NCBI GenBank assembly: GCA_900772845.1
Contig: CAAGSD010000029.1
Coordinates: forward strand, 1 to 9,875
Length of the DNA: 9,875 nt
Reading direction: 5' to 3'
Source of the DNA: Lachnospiraceae bacterium
GTDB lineage: Bacteria > Bacillota > Clostridia > Lachnospirales > Lachnospiraceae
Shown here: piece after piece, positions 1 through 8,144 of the stretch
Layout: each line of letters starts with the position of its first letter
How positions within the stretch are numbered: position 1 is the stretch's first letter
Notes under the pieces: generated by a model
Told to the model about the DNA's origin: nothing
What the model saw: the letters and a program-made list of their open reading frames with translations, nothing else
The model's database searches: none
Translations under genes and position numbers: made by a program

Positions 1-151
1 CATATTCTCCATTGTCATCACGATATCCGTAAGGGGGAAATTCCGCATCAAAACCTACGGTAAATGTCTTATCAGATCCTTTAGAACCACAGCCGGTAAG
101 AACACCCGCTGCCATGCTGATCGCCAATAATGCCACTAATACTCTTTTCAT
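1..151 (-). CDS. Amino-acid ABC transporter substrate-binding lipoprotein, N-terminal part (cut by window edge)
   Basis: Only the first 50 residues are inside the window. They begin with a lysine/arginine n-region, a hydrophobic stretch (VLVALLAISMAAGV) and a lipobox Leu-Thr-Gly-Cys with Cys at residue 21, so the product should be lipidated and anchored on the outer face of the membrane. After a short Gly/Ser linker comes TFTVGFDAEFPPYGYRDDNG. This matches the start of family-3 solute-binding proteins (SBP_bac_3), whose first beta strand reads 'vGxdaxfpPf'. Those proteins deliver polar amino acids such as glutamine, cystine or arginine to an ABC permease; the ligand cannot be told from this fragment. 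The start is supported by a GGAGG site (159-163) seven bases upstream. The gene appears to have its own promoter (228-257), separate from the operon before it. Permease and ATPase genes would be expected beyond the left edge. Confidence 0.88.
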   Translation of the reverse strand, partial: MKRVLVALLAISMAAGVLTGCGSKGSDKTFTVGFDAEFPPYGYRDDNGEY

Positions 152-184
152 AATACATCCTCCCGTTCTGCCACTTACTGTTGG

Positions 185-223
185 CCGTGTTGTATACTTT
201 AGCATGGTAAATCGCTAACACGG
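185..223 (-). promoter_or_regulatory. Dyad in the leader of the lipoprotein gene (operator or leader hairpin)
   Basis: CCGTGTT (185-191) and AACACGG (217-223) are perfect 7-base inverted arms. A second pair, TTAGC (199-203) and GCTAA (214-218), is nested inside and shares two bases with the outer arm. The element lies right at or after the predicted transcription start. It could be an operator for a repressor or a bulged leader hairpin. No T-run follows on the minus strand, so it is not an intrinsic terminator. The regulator is unknown. Confidence 0.4.
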
Positions 224-227
224 TGTC

Positions 228-257
228 ATAGTAACATACCGGGAGGTGTCTTGTCAA
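228..257 (-). promoter_or_regulatory. Sigma-A promoter for the substrate-binding lipoprotein gene
   Basis: Reading leftward, a perfect -35 box TTGACA (257-252) is followed after 18 bases by TACTAT (233-228), a 4/6 match to TATAAT. The -35 starts only four bases after the stop codon of the preceding gene. Transcription would start near 221, leaving a leader of about 70 bases. A weaker alternative -10 (TATACA, 196-191) has no good -35. Confidence 0.6.
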
Positions 258-261
258 TTCT

Positions 262-1422
262 TTATCGGTCGTAACGCTCCACCATGGCCAGGATCTCCTG
301 CGCATATTTCGGATAGGTGGCTGCGATATCTTTTACCTCGTTTCTTGCACTCTCCGCTACTTCCTGATTGTAGTCCATCTGTTTACGGAGCGCCTGTCTT
401 CTCTGGATCAGTTCGTGGCGGATCTCCACCATTTCCCGCTTATCCAGCAGAGCTGCCGTCTGGCTGACCCAGCGCTCCGGCATCTGCACACGGTAGCTTC
501 CCAGCTGTTCTACCAGCTGCTTCTGATAATACTCGATCTTCGCTTCCGCTTCGGCGAACTGTTTCCGCTCTTCTTTTTCCTCCTGATACATTTTCCATTG
601 TTTTTCCAGTCTGGCTGCGCTGTCCGTATTGTACTTCAGATACAGATATTCCATCAGATGGCAGTTGTTCACATAACGGATCTTGACCTTATTCTGCAGC
701 TGGATGATCTTGTTGATGGTCTTCTCCACCCGCTGCAGTTCTCTGCCGGCATCCATATACTTAATGCAGACATAGGAAATTGCCACAGCCCCGGCTCCCA
801 CCGACAGAAAATATCCCACATAGGTATCCATCTCGAATCCAAACTGCAAAATTGCCAGCATGGTGATACAGAGTACCAGCGCCGTCAGGAAGATCACCGC
901 CATGCCCCGCTGGTTGTTCATCATATTCTCCAGTTCATTTTTCCGGTACGCATAGGCATGTCTTTCGCCATCCAGTCTGTGCAGATCCTGCCGCACCAGA
1001 TTGCCGTATTTTTCTCCCTCGCGGATCTTTTGAATTCCTTCTTCTATCTCATTCTCTCTCTTACGGATCGCATAGAAATCAGCATCCTTCATCCGGTTCT
1101 TTTTCTCCCGGTATTTGCTGCGTTCCTGTTCCAGCCCTGACAGTTTTCCGGCCACCCGGTTGATCTCCTCCCGCTGTTCTGCGGGCAGAGCCTCGATCTC
1201 ATCCGTATCCGTCAGGTAGGAAGTCACCAGCGTATATTCCCCTGTCAGAAGGTCGATCTCCTTGGAAGCTTCCGCAATCTGTTCCAGACAGTTTACAATG
1301 TAGCGTTTTCTCTGATCTTCCTCATCAAAATTCACGCCACTTCTGGTATAGACCAGCTGTTCCCAGTCTTCCTCCTGCTGTATCGGTTCTTTTTTCTTAA
1401 AAAAACGGTTCCACCACGCCAT
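262..1422 (-). CDS. Coiled-coil protein with two central membrane helices, function unknown
   Basis: This 386-residue protein is not one I recognise. It starts with an amphipathic, basic segment (MAWWNRFFKKKEP). A highly charged, heptad-like helical region spans about 38-170. Two adjacent hydrophobic segments follow, about 174-196 (AVIFLTALVLCITMLAIL) and 201-221 (YVGYFLSVGAGAVAISYVCI), joined by a very short loop. A second charged coiled-coil region runs from about 225 to the end, with further heptads near 270-300 and 330-370. There is no signal peptide. The simplest topology is a membrane hairpin with both long coiled coils in the cytoplasm, as in a tether or scaffold. AGGAG lies six bases before the ATG. 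It is the last gene of the four-gene operon, 21 bases after the TPR gene, so a role as membrane anchor for the other products is a fair inference. Confidence 0.75.
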   Translation of the reverse strand: MAWWNRFFKKKEPIQQEEDWEQLVYTRSGVNFDEEDQRKRYIVNCLEQIAEASKEIDLLTGEYTLVTSYLTDTDEIEALPAEQREEINRVAGKLSGLEQERSKYREKKNRMKDADFYAIRKRENEIEEGIQKIREGEKYGNLVRQDLHRLDGERHAYAYRKNELENMMNNQRGMAVIFLTALVLCITMLAILQFGFEMDTYVGYFLSVGAGAVAISYVCIKYMDAGRELQRVEKTINKIIQLQNKVKIRYVNNCHLMEYLYLKYNTDSAARLEKQWKMYQEEKEERKQFAEAEAKIEYYQKQLVEQLGSYRVQMPERWVSQTAALLDKREMVEIRHELIQRRQALRKQMDYNQEVAESARNEVKDIAATYPKYAQEILAMVERYDR

Positions 1423-1443
1423 AATTCTCTCCTGCTGTCTTTT

Positions 1444-2295
1444 CTATACGCTGACGCTTGTCCGGTAACTGTTTTTCAGTGCCTGGGTCAGTCTTTCATT
1501 TTCCGCATCGTATTTAACTCTGTCTTCCGCACGCCATGTTCCGCGCAGCTGTAGCTGTCTGTACTCCGGCTGTTGTTCCCATTCCCGCTCAAACTGTTCG
1601 ATCCGTTTTTCCAGTTCCAGGGATTCAGTGTAGTTCTCAGGATTCTGTGCCGCAAATGCCACATATTCATCCTCCGGCAGTTCCATTCGTTTTGCCGCCA
1701 GATACGCATCCAGATGCTCTCTGTCAGGAACTGTCTGCCAGGCTTCCTTAAAATAGAGCGCCGCCTTGTCATACAGCATCAGCCCCGTCAAAGCCACTCC
1801 TTTGTTGTGCAGGATCGCCGCTCTGACCTTTCCGCCCGGCAGTTCCTTTCCCTGCTTCTCCAGATCACTCCAGGTCTCCAACAGCAGATCATATCCACGG
1901 ATGGCAGCTGCATATTTTCTTTTTTCCACCATGTAATCGATCTGGCTCTTTCTTTTTTCCAGATTGCTGAGTCCGGCGCCCTGTTTCAGCACCTGCTCTA
2001 CCTGGCTGATCTCCTCCGGATCATACATCCCCACATATTGCAGAATCGTCACAACGAACACGCTGAGTGATCCCTGCTTGTGCACCATGGGGTACAATTG
2101 TTTTGCCAGATCCCGCACCTTACATTCTTCTCCGATCCAATCCACCAGCTTATCGTTCATCAGGGACAGATCCAGCAGAAAAGCATTTTCCTTCAGGCAA
2201 TAGCAAAGTTCCTCCATGCAATATACCTTCTGTTCCAGACTTTCTACATTATAGGTATTCTCACAATATTCTCCTACACACAGACTTGCCTTCAT
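1444..2295 (-). CDS. Small TPR-repeat protein, function unknown
   Basis: The product has 283 residues if translation begins at the ATG at 2295. An in-frame TTG at 2301 directly abuts the GAGGA sequence with no spacing, while the ATG lies seven bases after GAGG; I therefore chose the ATG. The N-terminal part (1-110) is mostly helical, Cys- and Leu-rich, and unfamiliar. Residues about 125-147 and 157-190 look like two tetratricopeptide repeats; the second (AILHNKGVALTGLMLYDKAA and on to TVPD) shows the Gly/Ala/Tyr/Ala/Phe pattern and terminal Pro. The C-terminal 60 residues are charged and helical. There is no signal peptide or membrane segment, so it should be cytoplasmic. TPR proteins usually bind other proteins, and it sits 34 bases after the Hsp70-like gene and 21 before the coiled-coil membrane gene. 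A co-chaperone-like adaptor is possible but not shown. Confidence 0.8.
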   Translation of the reverse strand: MKASLCVGEYCENTYNVESLEQKVYCMEELCYCLKENAFLLDLSLMNDKLVDWIGEECKVRDLAKQLYPMVHKQGSLSVFVVTILQYVGMYDPEEISQVEQVLKQGAGLSNLEKRKSQIDYMVEKRKYAAAIRGYDLLLETWSDLEKQGKELPGGKVRAAILHNKGVALTGLMLYDKAALYFKEAWQTVPDREHLDAYLAAKRMELPEDEYVAFAAQNPENYTESLELEKRIEQFEREWEQQPEYRQLQLRGTWRAEDRVKYDAENERLTQALKNSYRTSVSV

Positions 2296-2329
2296 TTTCA
2301 ATCCTCTTTTTGCAGACTGTAACTGCCGC

Positions 2330-3568
2330 TTACAGTTCGATCTCTTCTTTCCAGATATGGTGGGTCGCTGTGCGGAAATTGCCGAATCCCAGATCCTCCA
2401 ATTCCACCTGCAGGCGAGTTTCGTCTTTCATTTCCACCCGGATATGCAGTCGGGTAATTCCCTCCTGCAATTCTTCCGGAACGATTCTGGCGATCCGGCT
2501 GCCCTTTCCGGTCAGGGAAGTGATCAGGATCTCCACGTCTCTTCCTTCCAGCAGATAGAATTCCATATCGTTCTGTGCCTCGTACCAGTTGATTCCAGCA
2601 TCCAGAAGCGGCTGATAGGACTCTTCGCCCTGTCTGCGCACCTTCATTCCGATATTGGATTTCAGCTTATCCTGTCCCAGATATACATAGTTTTTGCCGG
2701 TCTCACCGGGATGCAGCCGCTCCATCATGCCATAGCAGGCACCCTTGCTGAACAGGTTGTTCCCCTGGAACACTCTCCTGCCCTTGCACAGATATCTCAA
2801 CGATTCCTTCATCCAGTCCTGGGAATATTCCTCACCGATCAGATAGACTGCGGACACCATCCGGTTCTCACACAGCTGGGTCACAATCTCCAGAAATTTC
2901 TCATCTGATCTTTCTACCGGAAACGGAAATTCCCGTTCCTCCGTATAGACCACCACCGGTGTCGTATGTCTGTTGCACTCCATGCAGTAGGTCCGGATCG
3001 CACTGTCTATGTACTCACACAGGATAGTACGATGCCGCCACAAATCTTCCGGCTGATATAAATTATAGTAATAAAAGCTTTCCCTGTGGCTTTGAAAATA
3101 GATATTTTCTGTTTTCAAATGCAGTGCCTCCGCCACCCGGGTCAGCACCTCCAGCATTTTCGGATCCAGATCCTCACAGGTGATCATCATGGCCCCGATC
3201 CGCTCCGACGAGGTGATCTGCGATAACAGCCCCAGACTTCTTTTCACAAAAAGTGTCAGCAAAGCCACCGGATCCAGCGTATTTCCATCCACCTGTACCG
3301 GCTCCCCTTCTCTGGCAAGCTTTAAAATATTCTCTACGAGAATACCCTCTTCTTCCTCCGCATAACGAATGGCCTCACTCCCGTAGAACCACTGATTGAC
3401 TCCCTGTCTCTTGCTGAGAGCCAGCGGAATCGTATAAGCTTCGGAGCCTGCAACGGAAGTCAGTGTCATAATTTCTTCTTCATTTCCCGTCACATAACAA
3501 CTTATCTGTGCATAACTGTAGCTTAGGTCATACCCTACTATCACTTTTTCACTTCCCGGCAGACGCAT
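2330..3568 (-). CDS. Degenerate Hsp70/actin-like protein with short substrate-domain-like tail
   Basis: The product has 412 residues from the ATG at 3568, which has AGGAGG nine bases upstream. An earlier in-frame ATG at 3589 lacks such a site. Landmarks follow Hsp70 order. A phosphate-1-like strand VGYDLSYSYAQIS lies near 11-23, where Hsp70 has GIDLGTT. MITCEDLDPKMLEVLTRVAE, leading to FQSHRESFYYY, spans 128-168, matching the Hsp70 'ITVPA...INEPTAAALAYG' block. A phosphate-2-like strand ILCEYIDSAIRTY lies near 182-194. An adenosine-like block (VYLIGEEYSQDWMKESLRYL, then FSKGACYGM) lies near 241-281, where Hsp70 has 'LVGGSSRIP...GAA'. The tail (about 285-405) resembles the Hsp70 beta-sandwich, with GITRLHIRVEMKDETRLQVE then DLGFG. 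No alpha-helical lid follows. The Gly-rich nucleotide loops are replaced (Ser-Tyr-Ser-Tyr; Asp-Ser-Ala), so ATP hydrolysis is doubtful. I may know this family as a DUF5716-type entry, unverified. It lies 35 bases after the giant solenoid gene. Confidence 0.75.
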   Translation of the reverse strand: MRLPGSEKVIVGYDLSYSYAQISCYVTGNEEEIMTLTSVAGSEAYTIPLALSKRQGVNQWFYGSEAIRYAEEEEGILVENILKLAREGEPVQVDGNTLDPVALLTLFVKRSLGLLSQITSSERIGAMMITCEDLDPKMLEVLTRVAEALHLKTENIYFQSHRESFYYYNLYQPEDLWRHRTILCEYIDSAIRTYCMECNRHTTPVVVYTEEREFPFPVERSDEKFLEIVTQLCENRMVSAVYLIGEEYSQDWMKESLRYLCKGRRVFQGNNLFSKGACYGMMERLHPGETGKNYVYLGQDKLKSNIGMKVRRQGEESYQPLLDAGINWYEAQNDMEFYLLEGRDVEILITSLTGKGSRIARIVPEELQEGITRLHIRVEMKDETRLQVELEDLGFGNFRTATHHIWKEEIEL

Positions 3569-3603
3569 GTTCTTCCGCCTCCTCTCCATCCGGTATTGTT
3601 CTG

Positions 3604-6600
3604 CTATTGTAGTGTAAATAATCTATGATCCAGATACTCTCTCCGATAATATTCCTCGATCAGATGATCCAGGGTCGTATCATCCTGCAGAGTCATGCTG
3701 ATCATCATGTCGTTAATGATCTCATACTTGCTGTCCGGACTTTCATTCATGATGTCACTTTTCTGCAGGCTTCCGCTTTCTGTCAGCTGTTCTTCCTTCT
3801 CCGATTCTTCCATAATATAGTATTGAAGATTCTCCCCGAAAAACAGGACAAACTCTTTGAAAAATACACCGCTGTACACTTCCTGCATGTATTCCGACAG
3901 ATAATCCTCCGCCTGACCGTTCTCATGCAGCATCACATAGTGGATCCTTGCCCGGACACCACCTCTGGTGTGATACTCCACGATGGTCTTGTCCTTCATT
4001 TCCTGTAACTGCGGCAGACAGTCCTTGTACTCCCTGAAAAAGTTCAGATGAATATGCTCCTTCATCATCTCCTGCAGGAACTCCCGGATCAACGGTTCAT
4101 CCTCTCTTTCCATTTTATCCTTATTTTCTGCATAGAATTTCAAATAAGCCAGTTTGCAGATTCGCTGGGTTTCCTCGCCACGCAGATAACAGCTCCGGAT
4201 CTCCCTGAAAATAAATTCTTCTGTAATCTTTTCCCGGCAGAAATAATCATAAGAACTCTGTACCAGAACCGCTTCCTCGATCTCCTGTCTTGCGCCCTGG
4301 GACACATAATACCGGAAAATATCCAGACGTTCCCCTACGAAAGCTCCAGAGAATAACATCTGCAGTAATATTTTTTCACTCAGACCATAGCAGTCGATTT
4401 CAAAAGATCTGGCGGTTTTCCAGATGTCCCGCAGTTCTTTGGTGGTGCCGGCTGCATAGCGCACCAGATATTCCAGAATCTGTCCATTATATTTGCCCTT
4501 GCGGAACACTGTCAGTGCCGCTGCATATAAAACCGTCTCACCGTCATGCAGCGCCTGTGATATCACGCCGTCCGTAAGCCGCAGCAATATCTTGGCATCC
4601 ACAAAATAAGGCGTATAGTGTCCGATCCATTCATAGGCCTTCTCATAATTGCCCCGAAGTACCAGAAATCTAAGAATGATTTCCCGCTGTTCCTCGGACA
4701 ATGCCTCGCCGGAGATCTCCTGCAGATATTCATCTAGTGCCTGCATGTTATCCGCATCAAAATAAGCCTGTACCAGCTGCATCGAAATAGTATTTCGAAG
4801 CTTCTGTTCCACTGCAGCATTTCCTGCCAGTCTCGCCATGCGCATGATCTTCGTGGAAGAAATGCCTTCCTCTGTTCTGCCGTTTTCCATGAAATATAGA
4901 TCCAGTTCCGCAGTATCCGGCACATAGTGCTCCAGAAGTCTCAGATATTTTCCGGGTACCAGCAGCTTTTCCAACGTATATTCCACATTTTTCAGAAAAC
5001 GGTTGCCGTAGGCATCTTCAAAAGCGATGGTATACTCATTGCCGTAGACAGCCACCCATGCGATGCCATTTTGTAACGCAGTCTCTGACAATGTCAGGTT
5101 CCCCGGCTGGCTTACGATGACCTTACGCATTCTGGCATCTTCTACTCTGACCAGATGTGCAAACAGCAGTCGGGACAGGGGCTTTGCCATCATCTCCGTC
5201 ACAATGGCAGGAGACAAAAACTCCTGATATAATGCTGCCAGATGCCTGTTAATATGCTGCTTCTGAATCTGATCGATCACGAAACGCTCCATGCGTGGTT
5301 CATAGTGCTGGTATAATTCCTCGTATTCTTTTCTGTGTCTGAGCAAATAGGCATACAGAAAAGCACTGTGTTCATAGTCCAGATTGCTCTGGAATGAAAA
5401 ATACATCAAAATCACTTTTGGAAGCTCCTGAATCGCTTCCATATCAATGGATGCCATGTAATATTCATAGAGATTGGTGATTCTCAGATGACTCTCTACG
5501 CCTCTCTGGTACCACAGGAAGGCATCAGCTCCTGTCTTGCTTCCCTTGATCAGAAGGCTGCATACTTCCTGGAGGATTCTCACATCGTTCTTTTTTTCAT
5601 AGAGATTACGCAGAATTCTGCAAAGCAGAGGCGAATACTCCCTGACTCTTCCCGACAGATACAACAGCTGTTCCACCAGGCTGTCATTCACTGCATTCTG
5701 TCTGACACCGAAATTGAGCACCTGCAGTTCAAAACCGTTCAGTTTCCGTAACAGTGCCGGATTTCCGTTTAAAAGTGCCAGTGCTTCCAGGTAGATGACC
5801 GGGCTGTTGCAGCCATATCGGTACTGTTTTTCCAAAAACATCCATTTTCCGGAAGTCGAACGGTTATATTCCTCGGACAGATACAGAAGCAGCCATGCCA
5901 CACGCCAACAGGTCCTGTCATAACGATAGATCTGCTCCACCTGCTCCGCCATCTGCAGTGTATACTGGGGATCTCTGTGGATCAGCGTGGTCAGATACAG
6001 GTAATATGCCCACAGTTCTCCGCCGGTGGCATTCTGTGCCTCCAGCATGTCCGCCGTATGATCCAGAATCCATCCGGCCTCATTGTACCGTTCTTCGGTG
6101 ATCAGCAGCTGTGCCTGAAACAGCCTTGCAGACACATCCTTTTCGTCCATGGTCACCATACGCTCCACCAGTTTCCCGGTCTCCGAAAGCCAGGTTCCTG
6201 TGCCGATTTTTTTCAGGCGGAACTCTTGATAATATTTCATCATCTGAGAGATGCACTGCATATGACTGTGATCCGCATGTCTTGCCACCGCACCGTCTCC
6301 CAACTGTACCATTACCGGGATTTCCAGAGAAGTATACGCATTATAAATATAGATCCTGCCAAAATTTTTGCCAGGCCGGCAGAGACTACTGTCTATGTAT
6401 ACCGGCAGCCTGCAGCGGTTGCCCAGAAAATCATCGTCACTGATGATCTCCTTTTCCGTAAAGACAAACTCTCCCTCGCACTCCACCTGCAGCCTGGTAT
6501 ATCCCCAGCCATTCCTTACGATGGTCAGAGTATTCTCCGTAACGCCATAGTTGTCCCCACTGCGGGGCAGTTTTTTCACCAGTTCCTTCTCTTCGGTCAA

Positions 6601-7179
6601 AAATTCCAGCTGCTGCTTTTTATTGATACAGATGAGGAATTCTTCTACATTTTGCTCATTTCCGTCATAGGCAGACAGAATACGGTAGCTGTCATAGAAA
6701 TGGGCATCATTTCCCTGAAACAAACGTATGAGCTCCGGATCATAGAACAGGCGCACGGCTTCTTTCCAGTTACTTTTCGCCAGATTGGCAAAATGGAACA
6801 AATTCCTGATAGGACCTATGGAAGAATTCAGCACCCCATGTTCCACCGTCACGACAAAGGGAAGATTGTACTCTCCCCTGTTGCTGACGACAGAAAAGGC
6901 TCCTTTTACCACATCCCCTTCCGCCAGATTTTCTCCGTGGAAGCAGTAAAAGATTTCTGCATCAGAACCGGTAAACTGATCTGTCATGCATTCCATCCGC
7001 AGATGGTCCGATAGCACAGATCCTTTTACATAGCCGTCTGATGCAGAAAGGATGTGAAAAGAGCCTTCGTATGCTGTCCCCTGTGACAGGGAAATTTCTA
7101 TTTTAGAGCAGGAGAATTCCAGAGAACCATTTTCGTAATCGAAGTTTCCTCCTAAAATTCTATCAATAATCTCCTGCAT
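3604..7179 (-). CDS. Giant Ig-like/alpha-solenoid protein of unknown function (DUF5717-like)
   Basis: This is a 1191-residue soluble protein with no signal peptide or membrane segment. Residues about 20-112 and 205-294 look like two all-beta, Ig-like domains (strand-rich, ending in PFVVTVEHG and EIPVMVQLG), separated by a helical linker. Residues 300-665 form a helical-hairpin array of TPR type (for example ERYNEAGWILDHTADMLEAQ). A beta-rich insert spans about 680-740 (GIAWVAVYGNEYTIAFEDAY). A second helical array covers 770-1045. A conserved-looking beta segment with FFKEFVLFFGENLQYYI lies near 1060-1125, and a charged helical tail ends the protein. From memory this matches the Firmicutes families DUF5717_N and DUF5717, whose role is unknown. 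It is the first gene of the operon and has its own near-consensus promoter. The ATG has only GAAGG three to seven bases upstream, a weak or close site. The architecture suggests a large protein-binding scaffold. Confidence 0.82.
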   Translation of the reverse strand: MQEIIDRILGGNFDYENGSLEFSCSKIEISLSQGTAYEGSFHILSASDGYVKGSVLSDHLRMECMTDQFTGSDAEIFYCFHGENLAEGDVVKGAFSVVSNRGEYNLPFVVTVEHGVLNSSIGPIRNLFHFANLAKSNWKEAVRLFYDPELIRLFQGNDAHFYDSYRILSAYDGNEQNVEEFLICINKKQQLEFLTEEKELVKKLPRSGDNYGVTENTLTIVRNGWGYTRLQVECEGEFVFTEKEIISDDDFLGNRCRLPVYIDSSLCRPGKNFGRIYIYNAYTSLEIPVMVQLGDGAVARHADHSHMQCISQMMKYYQEFRLKKIGTGTWLSETGKLVERMVTMDEKDVSARLFQAQLLITEERYNEAGWILDHTADMLEAQNATGGELWAYYLYLTTLIHRDPQYTLQMAEQVEQIYRYDRTCWRVAWLLLYLSEEYNRSTSGKWMFLEKQYRYGCNSPVIYLEALALLNGNPALLRKLNGFELQVLNFGVRQNAVNDSLVEQLLYLSGRVREYSPLLCRILRNLYEKKNDVRILQEVCSLLIKGSKTGADAFLWYQRGVESHLRITNLYEYYMASIDMEAIQELPKVILMYFSFQSNLDYEHSAFLYAYLLRHRKEYEELYQHYEPRMERFVIDQIQKQHINRHLAALYQEFLSPAIVTEMMAKPLSRLLFAHLVRVEDARMRKVIVSQPGNLTLSETALQNGIAWVAVYGNEYTIAFEDAYGNRFLKNVEYTLEKLLVPGKYLRLLEHYVPDTAELDLYFMENGRTEEGISSTKIMRMARLAGNAAVEQKLRNTISMQLVQAYFDADNMQALDEYLQEISGEALSEEQREIILRFLVLRGNYEKAYEWIGHYTPYFVDAKILLRLTDGVISQALHDGETVLYAAALTVFRKGKYNGQILEYLVRYAAGTTKELRDIWKTARSFEIDCYGLSEKILLQMLFSGAFVGERLDIFRYYVSQGARQEIEEAVLVQSSYDYFCREKITEEFIFREIRSCYLRGEETQRICKLAYLKFYAENKDKMEREDEPLIREFLQEMMKEHIHLNFFREYKDCLPQLQEMKDKTIVEYHTRGGVRARIHYVMLHENGQAEDYLSEYMQEVYSGVFFKEFVLFFGENLQYYIMEESEKEEQLTESGSLQKSDIMNESPDSKYEIINDMMISMTLQDDTTLDHLIEEYYRREYLDHRLFTLQ

Positions 7180-7214
7180 GTACCTTCACCCGTTCCCTGT
7201 TGTCATTTGGATTT

Positions 7215-7243
7215 ATTATACCAAATTTCGTACGTAAGGGCAA
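7215..7243 (-). promoter_or_regulatory. Sigma-A promoter of the four-gene operon
   Basis: Reading leftward, TTGCCC (7243-7238, 4/6 to TTGACA) is followed after exactly 17 bases by a perfect TATAAT (7220-7215). The start point would be near 7208, giving a leader of about 28 bases before the ATG at 7179. No operator dyad is obvious, so expression may be largely constitutive. The -35 lies 14 bases past the stop codon of the permease gene. Confidence 0.8.
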
Positions 7244-7256
7244 GGTGCCAGACCCG

Positions 7257-8144
7257 TCAGTCCAGATTTAATTTCCGGTTCATGATGTAATAGGACACAC
7301 CATACATGATCGCCGCAAGGAGCAGGCTGACGATTACGTTAATATCATAGGCAGAATTGGTGCTCACCGAAAATCCGCCGGGGCTGCTCATGACATTTGC
7401 GCCAAACATGAAGGCACTCTGTACAGTACTTCTGATGATGGAAGAAAGAATCGTCACTCCCGCATAAGTCAGGATCCCCATGAACCCTTTGTGCTTGGAA
7501 GACAGCTGACCGATCGTCAGGGCGCCGAACAGGGTGACCACAGCAATGAAAGGTCCTGCCAAATAGGTTAAGAATAGTGTAATCCCATAATGCAGCAGAT
7601 TGATTCCCATCTCTTCTTCGTATGTTCTGCCAAGTTCATAAAAAGCATCCGCCAGGAATTCCCAAATATTTCCATTATATTGTGTCAGTACACTGCTCAG
7701 TTCACCAATATTTAAAAGTCCTGTCATCAAAGAGACGACCAGTGCCACCACTGAAATACCAATGCCTATCGAAATGAACAGATACCAGACACCGGAGACC
7801 AGTACCTTGCTTAAGAACAGCTGGTTAGCCGTCACCGGCAGAGTGTGGGCCAGATATCCCTCATCGGTATACATACTGCGGTAGAAACGGATGCCCAGGA
7901 AGATCAGCATGCCCCAGGTGGATGCCAGCAGCATGATCACATACAGGATCAGGATTGCCACGAAGGAAGAGATCATAAGCCAGGCCTGCACACCATTGAC
8001 ATCATTGCTGTCGAAAAATTCCGCCACTCCCGGCATTTGCAGTACGACACAGCCGATCACTGTGACGATAAACATTCCCAGAAGCATCAGTGTGCCCGCT
8101 TTCCAGATATTTTTCCATTCATATTTCATTAATTTTCCTAACAT
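7257..8144 (-). CDS. ABC-2-type transporter permease
   Basis: This 295-residue membrane protein has about six hydrophobic segments: 18-36, 54-80, 115-140, 181-212, 222-242 and 268-288. It opens with a short basic cytoplasmic segment (MLGKLMKYEWKNIWK) typical of ABC-2 permeases. The segment MYTDEGYLAHTLPVTANQLF near 91-110, between the second and third hydrophobic segments, is characteristic of permeases paired with GntR-linked ATPases. It presumably forms the membrane channel for the ATPase encoded just upstream. The substrate is unknown; export of a peptide, lipid or antibiotic is the usual guess for this class. GGAGG lies seven bases before the ATG. The start overlaps the last seven bases of the ATPase gene (ATGTTAG), which points to translational coupling and equal production. 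No clear terminator follows the stop. Confidence 0.9.
   Translation of the reverse strand: MLGKLMKYEWKNIWKAGTLMLLGMFIVTVIGCVVLQMPGVAEFFDSNDVNGVQAWLMISSFVAILILYVIMLLASTWGMLIFLGIRFYRSMYTDEGYLAHTLPVTANQLFLSKVLVSGVWYLFISIGIGISVVALVVSLMTGLLNIGELSSVLTQYNGNIWEFLADAFYELGRTYEEEMGINLLHYGITLFLTYLAGPFIAVVTLFGALTIGQLSSKHKGFMGILTYAGVTILSSIIRSTVQSAFMFGANVMSSPGGFSVSTNSAYDINVIVSLLLAAIMYGVSYYIMNRKLNLD

Noticed and set aside
415..1140. Plus-strand open frame of 241 codons opposite the coiled-coil gene
   Set aside because: Its Leu/Phe/His-rich content is the expected mirror of a Lys/Glu/Gln-rich coiled-coil gene on the other strand; no independent start signals.
2296..2301. TTG at 2301 as start of the TPR gene
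   Set aside because: It directly abuts the GAGGA ribosome site with no spacing, whereas ATG at 2295 has normal spacing.
5977..7014. Long open frame on the plus strand (345 codons) antisense to the giant solenoid gene
   Set aside because: It is a shadow of the opposite-strand gene: composition is His/Gln/Cys-rich, no ribosome site or domain is evident, and the minus-strand gene has promoter, start and family-like features.
7235..7257. GGG...CCC pairing after the permease stop as a terminator
   Set aside because: The potential stem is only a few bases, has no T-run after it and overlaps the -35 of the next promoter.
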